A DNA stretch of 64,000 bases from Fictibacillus nanhaiensis (GTDB lineage Bacteria; Bacillota; Bacilli; Bacillales; Fictibacillaceae). Both the position numbers and the translations under genes were made by a program. This document shows, piece after piece, positions 52,421 to 59,930 of this stretch (position 1 is its first letter; each line of letters begins with the position of its first letter). The DNA lies in the NCBI RefSeq assembly GCF_023715445.1, contig NZ_JAMBOD010000002.1, forward strand, positions 1 to 64,000, given 5' to 3'. A model generated the notes under the pieces. The model searched no databases. It was given only the letters and a program-made list of their open reading frames with translations, and was not told where the DNA came from.

Positions 52421-52741
52421 ATGATTGGTGAACGAGTTAAAAAATACCGAACTGAAAAAGGCCTCTCCATTACAGCTTTAGCTGATAAAGCAGGGGTAGC
52501 TAAATCGTACATAAGTGCATTAGAACGTAATATTCAACAGAATCCATCTATTCAGCTTCTTGAAAAGATTGCGGATGTATTGAATATTTCTGTAGATCAC
52601 TTAATCAAACCTGAAGTTGACACGCAAAACCTGGACCAGGAATGGGCCGATCTTGTTAAAGAAGCCATGGGTTCCGGTGTAAGTAAAGAACAATTTAAAG
52701 AGTTCCTTGAATTTAATAAATGGAAAAACAAACAAAATTAA
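52421..52741 (+). CDS. sinR: Master biofilm repressor SinR
   Basis: A 106-residue XRE-family repressor very similar to B. subtilis SinR: MIGERVKKYRTEKGLSITAL, AGVAKSYISALERNIQQNPS, then the tail LDQEWADLVKEAMGSGVSKE with QFKEFLEFNKW for oligomerisation and SinI binding. The frame extends upstream to 52406, but the family starts at MIG, here the ATG at 52421. It is the cognate partner of the preceding SinI and probably a regulator of the tapA operon at 24772, which carries GTTCTTT boxes. Confidence 0.94.
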   Translation: MIGERVKKYRTEKGLSITALADKAGVAKSYISALERNIQQNPSIQLLEKIADVLNISVDHLIKPEVDTQNLDQEWADLVKEAMGSGVSKEQFKEFLEFNKWKNKQN

Positions 52742-52744
52742 AGT

Positions 52745-52776
52745 AGCCACCAGATAATGAGATCTAGTGGCTTTTT
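52745..52776 (+). terminator. Intrinsic terminator after sinR
   Basis: AGCCACCAGAT and ATCTAGTGGCT pair with one mismatch and are followed by a T-run. Confidence 0.8.
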
Positions 52777-52832
52777 CGTTGATCTTTTTTGGATGTCTTC
52801 GTGGAAAGAACAAAAGGAGGATTTGTCTTTTT

Positions 52833-52860
52833 ATGGGGTCAGACCCGGGTCTGACCCCAT
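52833..52860. repeat. Perfect 28-bp palindrome, copy 2 (GGGTCAGACCC type)
   Basis: ATGGGGTCAGACCC and its exact complement meet at CCCGGG. It is the second of three such palindromes within 7 kb. Confidence 0.8.
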
Positions 52861-52945
52861 GTCGAAAAACCATGTTTCATGCCTCTTCATTAAGGGTAAA
52901 AGATAAGGGTGTTTGTTATTTTTTGAGCCTATGGAGGATTTGCTG

Positions 52946-53992
52946 ATGAATAAGACGCCGAATGAATTATTTGATACTCAAAAAAATGTAGATATAAATG
53001 GTTCTTCTTTTAAATGGGATACGTCCAAAGGTGTCTTCCAATTTGAAGGCGGAGACGTCATGCTGTTTTGGATCGATTCTGCGTTTAAAGTTTTCCTGGA
53101 TTCTATTGAGGAAATTACGGGCGAAGGTACAGCTGACCTGGTTTTTGAAACGGCTGGCTATCGAACTGGATTGGTAGTAAGTGATTTTTATAAGAATACG
53201 ATTGGCGATATTAAAAATTCGATAGAAGCTCTACCGAACATATATGTAACAGCCGGCTGGGGCAAAACATTTATAGATGTAGACTTAGAAAAGAAAGAAG
53301 CTGTTATTACAATATCGAACAGCTGGGAAATAAAAGTTAAAAAAGCACAAGGCAGCAAACGTATGGGGCGCTTCTTACCTGGTCACTGGGCTGGTGTTTT
53401 CACAGGGTTGTTTGACTCGTATATGTGGTATGAAGTATTAAAAGAAGAATCTACTGATGATTTGTTAAAAATAAAAGTTTATGAATCTGCTATTACACCA
53501 AGCGATAACATCCGTGACCTTGTCCAGCGTGAAGAACAAAATGAAATCATGAAGCTCGAGGCGATGGTTGAGAATCGTACAAGAGAACTCACTGATTTGA
53601 TAAGAGAAATTTCCTCACCCATCATACCGGTAACTGATCATATTGTAGTTATTCCGTTGATTGGTAAATATAATGAACTGCGTTCCAAAGATATGTTGGA
53701 GCATACACTTACGGCGTTGCCGAAGCACCGAGCGAAGTTTGTGATTTTAGATTTAACCGGTATTAAATCCATTGATTCTGAAATGATAGATATGCTAAAT
53801 AAACTCGTTTCTTCTGCCCGATTGTTCGGAATGGAAACGCTGCTCGTAGGCATCTCACCAGAGTTGAGTATGGAAGTGACGAAACACCAATATTCCCTTG
53901 GAGACAGTACTTATTTCAGAAACCTGAAGCATGCGATTCATTTTGCTTTTGCTAAAGAAGGCATGTTCATTCAAGAACCGAATCAGCCTTAA
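52946..53992 (+). CDS. V4R-like sensory protein with C-terminal STAS domain (RsbR-like)
   Basis: A 348-residue protein. The N-terminal domain (about 15-190) has ADLVFETAGYRTGLVVSDFY, AGWGKTFIDVD and GRFLPGHWAGVFTGLF, features of V4R/XylR-N-type ligand-sensing domains. A helical linker (EEQNEIMKLEAMVENRTREL) leads to a STAS domain (about 235-340) with FVILDLTGIKSIDSEMIDML and LVGISPELS. RsbR proteins with such STAS domains form stressosomes that control sigma-B. The ATG at 52946, eight bases from GGAGG, is preferred to the longer frame at 52913. Confidence 0.85.
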   Translation: MNKTPNELFDTQKNVDINGSSFKWDTSKGVFQFEGGDVMLFWIDSAFKVFLDSIEEITGEGTADLVFETAGYRTGLVVSDFYKNTIGDIKNSIEALPNIYVTAGWGKTFIDVDLEKKEAVITISNSWEIKVKKAQGSKRMGRFLPGHWAGVFTGLFDSYMWYEVLKEESTDDLLKIKVYESAITPSDNIRDLVQREEQNEIMKLEAMVENRTRELTDLIREISSPIIPVTDHIVVIPLIGKYNELRSKDMLEHTLTALPKHRAKFVILDLTGIKSIDSEMIDMLNKLVSSARLFGMETLLVGISPELSMEVTKHQYSLGDSTYFRNLKHAIHFAFAKEGMFIQEPNQP

Positions 53993-54006
53993 TAATATAT
54001 TGTGAT

Positions 54007-54040
54007 AGCCACGCTGAGATTAAACTCGGCGTGGCTTTTA
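54007..54040. terminator. Intrinsic terminator after the STAS gene
   Basis: AGCCACGCTGAG and CTCGGCGTGGCT pair around a 6-nt loop and are followed by TTTTA. Confidence 0.85.
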
Positions 54041-54110
54041 TTTTGTAGCATTTATAAGGTATTCACCATTCTTGTCCACCTGAAATGAACAAAAACGGTG
54101 AATGTATTTG

Positions 54111-54141
54111 TCTGGGGACAGACCCCGGGTCTGTCCCCAGA
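54111..54141. repeat. 31-bp palindrome, copy 3 (GGGTCTGTCCCC type)
   Basis: Two perfectly complementary 15-bp arms surround a single central C. It shares the GGGGACAGACCC arm with the palindrome at 47073. Confidence 0.8.
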
Positions 54142-54261
54142 TGTCCCAATTTCTTTAAACCTCAACATTCGTCTATGCAACTTGTCTCTACCTACATATG
54201 ATATATAGAAACCGAAGTCAGAGATAAGAAATCGGTTATCATTCTGTGAGGTGAATTATTA

Positions 54262-54585
54262 ATGTGTTTTAAATGTGGAGATTTTGACCACTGCAAGTTC
54301 GACAAAAAACGTGACAAACACGACTTCTGTGACAGGAAGAAAGACGACAAAAAGAAGAGAAAGCATGACTGGAAATGTGAATCTTCTTCCTCATCTAGTT
54401 CCGACCACCGCAAGAAGGACAAAAAGAAGAAACACGACTGGAAATGTGAATCTTCTTCATCTTCTTCCTCATCTAGCTCCGAGCACTTCAAGTGCAAGAA
54501 GTCCAGAAAGAAGAAGCGCAGACACGATTGCTGTAATCGCAGACACGATTGCTTCGATCCTTGGGCAAAAATCTTGTTCTGTTAA
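54262..54585 (+). CDS. Low-complexity Lys/Ser/His/Cys-rich repeat protein
   Basis: A 107-residue protein of extreme composition. Two copies of KHDWKCE followed by a serine run (7 and 10 residues) alternate with DKKKK-type basic blocks, and the ends carry cysteine motifs (CFKCGDFDHC; HDCCNRRHDCF). No family is recognised. The composition recalls spore-coat proteins such as CotG-like scaffolds, and CATATGATA at 54195 fits the -10 of a late sporulation sigma factor, though no good -35 is seen. AGGTG is the ribosome site. Metal binding by Cys/His is possible. Confidence 0.65.
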   Translation: MCFKCGDFDHCKFDKKRDKHDFCDRKKDDKKKRKHDWKCESSSSSSSDHRKKDKKKKHDWKCESSSSSSSSSSEHFKCKKSRKKKRRHDCCNRRHDCFDPWAKILFC

Positions 54586-54586
54586 A

Positions 54587-54620
54587 AAAAAGGAGTCCGA
54601 AGTTATCGGGCTCCTTTTCC
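54587..54620. terminator. Terminator between convergent genes
   Basis: AAAAGGAGTCCGA pairs with TCGGGCTCCTTTT (one G-U) around a 5-nt loop. It follows the repeat-protein gene and can serve the convergent hydrolase gene. Confidence 0.85.
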
Positions 54621-54629
54621 TTTTATAAG

Positions 54630-55283
54630 TTACAGACGTTTTGTTCCAATATAACGAGGCTTCCAGTATGAGTTACTCATCTCAGAAATCGTTACACCTG
54701 TTGATGAACCGGCATGGATGAACTTACCGTTACCAATGTAGATTCCCATATGAGATGCACCTGGTTCGTAAGTTTCAAAGAATACGAGATCTCCCACTGC
54801 TTGGCTGTATACTTTGTAACCCGTGTTAGCCCACATATCCTTAACGGTTCTTGGCAGATAGATGTTATGAGAGTTTCTAAATACATAATTGATATACCCT
54901 GAGCAGTCGAATCCATCAGGGCTTGTCCCGCCCCACTTATAAGGCGTCCCTACATAACGCTTTGCATAATCTACTAGATAGGAGTTGTTAACGTTATAGA
55001 CTCCTAGCTTGTTAAACGTGTTGCGTCCTGCAACACCATCTGCTGTTAAACCTTTTGCTCGCTGAAAGCTCATAACCGCACTCTTTGTATAAGAACCGTA
55101 ATAAGTAGTCGGCGATCCGCTATATGTAAAATAACCTTTATCGCGCAATATTGTTTGAAGTGTTTTTACATCTGAATGTGTCATTGTAGGACGAAGTGTT
55201 TGATCTCCGATGTTTGCGAAAGCTTGTACTGGCGACAATAATAAAGCCGTTCCTATAACTGATGTTGCTATCCATTTTTTCAT
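54630..55283 (-). CDS. Secreted peptidoglycan endopeptidase: PG-binding plus NlpC/P60
   Basis: A 217-residue exported cell-wall hydrolase. A signal peptide (about 1-24) is followed by a peptidoglycan-binding domain (about 30-92, VKTLQTILRDKGYF, FQRAKGLTADGVAG) and an NlpC/P60 domain. Catalytic Cys lies in DGFDCSGYINYVF (near 125), His in GASHMGIYIGNG (near 178) and a polar His in KFIHAGSSTGV (near 190). It is expected to cut gamma-D-Glu-diamino-acid bonds in stem peptides. It stands alone. Confidence 0.92.
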   Translation of the reverse strand: MKKWIATSVIGTALLLSPVQAFANIGDQTLRPTMTHSDVKTLQTILRDKGYFTYSGSPTTYYGSYTKSAVMSFQRAKGLTADGVAGRNTFNKLGVYNVNNSYLVDYAKRYVGTPYKWGGTSPDGFDCSGYINYVFRNSHNIYLPRTVKDMWANTGYKVYSQAVGDLVFFETYEPGASHMGIYIGNGKFIHAGSSTGVTISEMSNSYWKPRYIGTKRL

Positions 55284-55442
55284 AATATATCCCTAACCCC
55301 TTTTATTTTCCAAGTAATCTATTATTATCCTACTATAGAAAAAGGGAGTTGTGTTTTACGCTTGCATTACGAAAAATAGGTAAAACGCCCTCTTGCAAAA
55401 TTATATTTTCAATAAATATTCTATTGTCTTTTTTCAAGGTTC

Positions 55443-56336
55443 TTAGTTAGGTTTAGGTCGTATATAATATCCATCCAGCTCCGCAAGACCTTCTCGTAAC
55501 AAAATTTCTTCAATATCTAAACTATTATTTCTAAAATAGTGACTCCCATTTAACATAAAGGCTTCACCACAACTTGTAGCTGTGATGGTAAATGTAGAAT
55601 ATGAGTATTCATAATCGTCCCCAGAAATTGAACCAGAAACGCCAGTATGAACACAATTATCATTTATTTTCACTTTGTTCCCTAGTTCATCTATATAATA
55701 GTACTTATTTTCAATGATTCCTTCACTTTCTGGTAGTGAAGTAATTCCATAACCTTGTTCATTTACATTTATTACTTTGTAATCGTCAATTTTTTGGGGT
55801 TCAGGAGCATGTTTTATATTATGTAAAATAGTAATTTCACCTTCATAACCCTTTGGAATTAAATAATAATCATGGGTTTCCTTTTCGGAAATATCAACTA
55901 ATTTAAAAGTAAAATACATTGCAAAAGTTACTACAAGAATTAGAAACATCCCATTTAATATTAAATCCTTTTTACCTAATCGCTCACTATTTTTACTTAG
56001 CCACTCGTCTGTTAACAAAAAGAGAACCGCACATGCTATAGCGTAAATGCTTAATCCTCCAATTATAAAGTAAGTTAAAAATGCAAAGAAAATATGTAAT
56101 AAGGTTGAGAATGCAAACCGATATTTAGTAAATTTTTTTGTCAATTTATCACTTAAAATGGAAACAGGTATTGCATACATAAAATTTCCTGTTAAAACAA
56201 AAAAGGAAACTATTAAAATAGTAAATAATTCACTAGTAAAACCAGATAAGATAAGAATTAATAAAGCGTAAATTCCTACAAACAAAATTGTAGTATAAAA
56301 TGCTACATTTATTTTTCTGAAAAGGTTATCACCCAT
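55443..56336 (-). CDS. Membrane protein with C-terminal DUF6843-like domain
   Basis: A 297-residue protein. The first 160 residues hold about five membrane segments, and the C-terminal half is an extracytoplasmic domain beginning YYLIPKGYEGEITILHN, a pattern seen in DUF6843 proteins of unknown function. Two cysteines (DNCVHTG and ATSCGEAF) could form a disulphide. It is a single gene, AT-rich relative to its neighbours. No functional prediction is justified. Confidence 0.75.
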   Translation of the reverse strand: MGDNLFRKINVAFYTTILFVGIYALLILILSGFTSELFTILIVSFFVLTGNFMYAIPVSILSDKLTKKFTKYRFAFSTLLHIFFAFLTYFIIGGLSIYAIACAVLFLLTDEWLSKNSERLGKKDLILNGMFLILVVTFAMYFTFKLVDISEKETHDYYLIPKGYEGEITILHNIKHAPEPQKIDDYKVINVNEQGYGITSLPESEGIIENKYYYIDELGNKVKINDNCVHTGVSGSISGDDYEYSYSTFTITATSCGEAFMLNGSHYFRNNSLDIEEILLREGLAELDGYYIRPKPN

Positions 56337-56404
56337 AACTCAACCACCTCTTGCATGTGAATTACTTCACATAAAGTATACCTTTTTTAAACAATATATA
56401 ATAT

Positions 56405-56433
56405 AAAAAACCCACCTAATAAAGGTAGGTTCT
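56405..56433 (-). terminator. Terminator of the ABC exporter operon
   Basis: On the minus strand AACCTACCT pairs with AGGTGGGTT around TTATT and is followed by a T-run. Confidence 0.8.
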
Positions 56434-56444
56434 AATATAATTTA

Positions 56445-57158
56445 TTAACCAACAATCTCACCCAGCGTCTCAGCAAAATTCTTCGACTGTGCAATCGAAC
56501 CAAACTGACGGACTTTTTGTTTCGATCCATAAAAGAGCAGCTCACCTTCTTTTAATATCAAGAATGCGGTGCAGAGCGTTTCAAGCTCTTGTGCGTCATG
56601 ACTGGAATAAAGGATCGTCTTCCCTTCATTCCCGAGCTGCCTAAGGTCATTCACGATTTCCTGTTTCGCTGAAATATCGATCCCCACTGTTGGTTCATCG
56701 AGAATCAGTATTTCAGGGTCATGCAGCATGGCAATTAAGATGTTGAGCTTACGCTGATTACCACCAGACAGGTGTTTTACTTTTTTATCAAGATGCTCGG
56801 CCAGTTTCCACTCTTCACAACGCCTCATCCAGCTTTCTTCAGATGAATTCTTAGCTAGCTTTGCAAAAAAGCGCAGGTTTTCTCTTGCTGTCAGCTCGTG
56901 ATACACGGCGATCTCCTGTGGTACGTAACCAATTTTCTCGCGGATTTTTTTCGTTTCCTTTTTTGAATCCATTCCATCGATTCGAACAGTTCCCTTTGTT
57001 TCTCTCATAATCGTTGCGATGATTTTTAGAAGAGTAGACTTTCCAGCACCATTCGGACCAACAACGCCGACTGTTTCCCCTTTTTCGATATAAAAGTTTA
57101 TTTCCTTCAGAACTTCTTTCCTGCCGAACTTTTTTGATAGATTTTCTGCTGTGATCAA
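56445..57158 (-). CDS. ABC transporter ATP-binding protein
   Basis: A 237-residue ATPase with Walker A GPNGAGKST (near 35), Q-loop YVPQE (near 80), signature LSGGNQRK (near 130), Walker B ILILDEPTVGID (near 150) and the H-loop SSHD (near 186). It overlaps the upstream permease gene by 4 bp. With the two ABC-2 permeases it forms an exporter of the drug/lantibiotic-resistance or linearmycin-type class; substrate unknown. Confidence 0.93.
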   Translation of the reverse strand: MITAENLSKKFGRKEVLKEINFYIEKGETVGVVGPNGAGKSTLLKIIATIMRETKGTVRIDGMDSKKETKKIREKIGYVPQEIAVYHELTARENLRFFAKLAKNSSEESWMRRCEEWKLAEHLDKKVKHLSGGNQRKLNILIAMLHDPEILILDEPTVGIDISAKQEIVNDLRQLGNEGKTILYSSHDAQELETLCTAFLILKEGELLFYGSKQKVRQFGSIAQSKNFAETLGEIVG

Positions 57159-58318
57159 GCGCTGTCACCTGCCTTTATTGTTGAAAGTCCGTATAGTATG
57201 ATACTGATTCCGACAAAGACCCATGCAATCATGAGTGTTTCCTGATTTAATGCTGAGATGATCCAATATTGAGGTGTCCATTGGGCTGCTTTTTCTAAAA
57301 AGCTTGAAAGTTCGTCACTCGGGAAGAAAGTTCCGCTCAAAAGTGAAGTTGCCAGTACGACAAATAGTGTTACGGCTTGCCACGTTCGGTTAGAATGCAC
57401 AAAGTAAGCAAACAAAAGGGATAAGGCATTCAAAAACAGCACATAGCCAAGCAATGCTACAATGGTCGAGGCATTCAAAACTAGTTCATCTTTCCACAAG
57501 CCGAAACCGATCAATAAAATCAGCAGCTCAACCTGAAGGATCAGTACGCCAAGCGCGTTTCCTCCCCAATAAAGTGAGAACCGGCCAACTGAATACGGAA
57601 CCCGGGACCTCATGCCTGAATCACGGTCTTTGATCGGCCAGCTATTCCACAAAAAGCTGAACAGCATAAGAAGGACAAGCATTCCAGGTACATAAATGGA
57701 AGCCGAGCTATCCTCACTAGCTACTGCTTTTTCTTTTGTAGCACCGACTTTGTAATCGACGGTCATGAGCGGCACCGGATTCCAGTGTTTGTCACTGTAT
57801 GCCCAAGCATCTTTCCAAACGGCAGCCTGCTCTTTCCCGTCCAGCTTTTCACTTTTTCCATATGTTTTTAAAACGGTGTTCGCACCATAAGAATTACTCG
57901 ATAAACGCTTCACTTCACTCGCAAAAATCTCGCGTACGAGCCCGTGTGACAAGGTACTGGTTGAAAGCCACATCGTAACGAGTTCGTCCTCATCATTTTC
58001 TTGAATGTGTTCCATAAATCCTTCTGGTATTAAAAATCCGATCGCTGCTTTTTGGGTCTCGATTTCGTTACGTGCCTTATCCTGATTAACGATTCTAACC
58101 GCAATCGCAGGATTCTTGCTTACTCTTTCGATAACCGTTTTTGAATACTCCGATGTATCTTCATCTACGATTACAACCGGGATTTTCGTTGCATTTGCTG
58201 TTTTTTCAACAGACAGATCTAAGAAGCCGAGCAATAGCACAGGAATCACAAGCCCTGCCCAGCTCCAAGGACTTTGAAGCAATAGTTTTATACGTGTAAA
58301 GGCGATTGTCCAGACCAT
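57155..58318 (-). CDS. ABC-2 type permease, second subunit
   Basis: A 387-residue membrane protein with one N-terminal span (about 18-36), a large outer domain (about 37-220) beginning IPVVIVDEDTSEYSKTVIE, and five or six C-terminal spans. This is the DUF3533/ABC2_membrane_3 arrangement. I chose the ATG at 58318 (MVWTIAFTR) with AAGAGG before it, instead of the longer frame starting at 58405. It overlaps the first permease gene by 31 bp and is paralogous to it. Confidence 0.87.
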   Translation of the reverse strand: MVWTIAFTRIKLLLQSPWSWAGLVIPVLLLGFLDLSVEKTANATKIPVVIVDEDTSEYSKTVIERVSKNPAIAVRIVNQDKARNEIETQKAAIGFLIPEGFMEHIQENDEDELVTMWLSTSTLSHGLVREIFASEVKRLSSNSYGANTVLKTYGKSEKLDGKEQAAVWKDAWAYSDKHWNPVPLMTVDYKVGATKEKAVASEDSSASIYVPGMLVLLMLFSFLWNSWPIKDRDSGMRSRVPYSVGRFSLYWGGNALGVLILQVELLILLIGFGLWKDELVLNASTIVALLGYVLFLNALSLLFAYFVHSNRTWQAVTLFVVLATSLLSGTFFPSDELSSFLEKAAQWTPQYWIISALNQETLMIAWVFVGISIILYGLSTIKAGDSA

Positions 58319-59517
58319 AGCAACCTCTTCTTTATTGTGATAATAAGGATTCCGAGAATCCAAAAAGCTATAGAAAATCCGATTAATATGCCGGCGAGAC
58401 GCCAAGAACCTGTTCCTGAAAAGAGAGCTTCAACCAAACCGGTATGAGTGTGATGCATGAAATTTAAAAAACTTACGCTGCGCCATATTTCCGGCAAATA
58501 TGATAACGGCAGTACACTCCCGCTTGTTGCTGTCACACCGACCACCAGCAAGATCCCCGCTCCCCACTTAGCACCGTTACGCTCAAAAAGCTCCTGACAA
58601 AGAGCAAATAATGAAGAAACCGCTAAACAGTAGGTTAGTAGAATTCCTGTTGCGAGCAAACTCCACGTGTTCGTTACTCTATAAAAAAGCAGAATCAACA
58701 GTGCGCTTTGAATGACAAGCAAAACAAATACAGACAAGATGTTGCCAAAAAAGAATACAGACGATCGAACACCTTGCAACGAAAGCCGTTCCCTCAATAC
58801 CGTTTGTTCTCCTCTCGCCGTTAAGCTCATACCAAATAAGCCGCCGATTAAAAGCAGAATCAGCACACCTGACAAGCTGTAAAACTCAACAGGTGTGATT
58901 CCGCTGAACGCACTCAACGTCTCTGTTTCATAGATCTTGTTCCGGTTTAGGGCCTGCAGTGTAAAATCAGTAATAATCGCGTCACGGTAAGTCGCGAATT
59001 CCTCTGAACTCAGTCCCATTTTACGAAGATAATGGAAAGCTGCGTTTGCTCCGCTTTGCGCCGCAGAAATCAAATTGGCGTTTGACACCATCACTTGCTG
59101 CAGCAGTTCAGCTTGAAATGGGCGTTCCGGATTACCGATAACGGTGACGGGGATGTTTTTGCCGCGACGAATGCCGTTCGTAAAACCTTCAGGAACGATC
59201 ACCATTCCTGCAATTTCGTTATCCGCCAGCATCTCACTCGCTGTTTTCCCGTCTGTTTTTTGAAAAGTAAGGACAGCTTGCAGCTCTTCTGATTCTTCGT
59301 ATTGTTTCATTAATAATTTCGTTTCGAAGGTGTTATCTTCATCCACGATTGCAACGGCAAAGGGCTCCACCCATTGTTTATCTTCAATCAGCGGTTTCAG
59401 TCCCAAATACGTGATGCCTAGCAGCAAAAGAGGAAAAAGCATCATGGCAAACAGCGGAACCGGCTGCTTCAGCCAGCATTTTACCGTTAGATGGGCAATG
59501 AGTAACGTTTGCCTCAT
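58288..59517 (-). CDS. ABC-2 type permease, first subunit
   Basis: A 409-residue membrane protein of the same layout as its neighbour: N-terminal span (about 18-36), an outer domain starting VAIVDEDNTFETKLL, then ITPVEFYSLSGVLILLLIGG and further spans. The ATG at 59517 (MRQTLLIAHL) is eight bases from AAAGGA and is preferred to the frame starting at 59610. The three-gene set has LnrLMN/YfiLMN-like organisation. No two-component system is adjacent. Confidence 0.87.
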   Translation of the reverse strand: MRQTLLIAHLTVKCWLKQPVPLFAMMLFPLLLLGITYLGLKPLIEDKQWVEPFAVAIVDEDNTFETKLLMKQYEESEELQAVLTFQKTDGKTASEMLADNEIAGMVIVPEGFTNGIRRGKNIPVTVIGNPERPFQAELLQQVMVSNANLISAAQSGANAAFHYLRKMGLSSEEFATYRDAIITDFTLQALNRNKIYETETLSAFSGITPVEFYSLSGVLILLLIGGLFGMSLTARGEQTVLRERLSLQGVRSSVFFFGNILSVFVLLVIQSALLILLFYRVTNTWSLLATGILLTYCLAVSSLFALCQELFERNGAKWGAGILLVVGVTATSGSVLPLSYLPEIWRSVSFLNFMHHTHTGLVEALFSGTGSWRLAGILIGFSIAFWILGILIITIKKRLLWSGQSPLHV

Positions 59518-59544
59518 AAAATAATTCCTTTCGCTTAAGAGGTT

Positions 59545-59690
59545 TTGAGTATTCGTGAAGATTTCCGCTCCAGGCTGCTCGCTTTCCGCGGGGTGTGCGG
59601 TGAGCCACACCGGCGCTTTGCGCCAACAGGTGTCTCACCTGTCACACTAATCCCGCTGGAGTCTCACACCTTACGCTCCAATCTTCTATT
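59545..59690. repeat. GC-rich intergenic repeat with inverted structure
   Basis: A GC-rich tract reads CCGCTCCAGGCTGCTCGC, TTTCCGCGGGG, GTGAGCC, then GGCGCTTTGCGCC, ACAGGTGTCTCACCTGT and CCCGCTGGAGTCTCACACC. Its outer parts are partly complementary (GCTCCAG/CTGGAG) and it holds perfect inner hairpins. Sequences with GCTTTCCGCGGG are widespread between Bacillaceae genes. No reading frame in it looks like a protein. Confidence 0.6.
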
Positions 59691-59748
59691 CAACGAAGCA
59701 TACCCACTAAATGTTCGGGAATAACAATCTTTTAGAAATAATAGTTTT

Positions 59749-59793
59749 AAAAAAGGACAAAGATCAACTTTATCTTAAGTTATCTCTGTCCTT
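59749..59793 (-). terminator. Terminator after the DUF6583-like gene
   Basis: On the minus strand AAGGACAGAGAT pairs with ATCTTTGTCCTT around a 17-nt loop and is followed by a T-run. Confidence 0.75.
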
Positions 59794-59930
59794 CTTATTA
59801 TATATGTTCTTTCACTATGTTTACTATTACTTGTCAACTAGGTGCTTTTAGACGTAGTTGCCAATTTTAGGTCCATAGTATAGGTGCAACTAAGGCCGAC
59901 ATAACAAACCTGGTGTCAGCCAAGTTTTCT

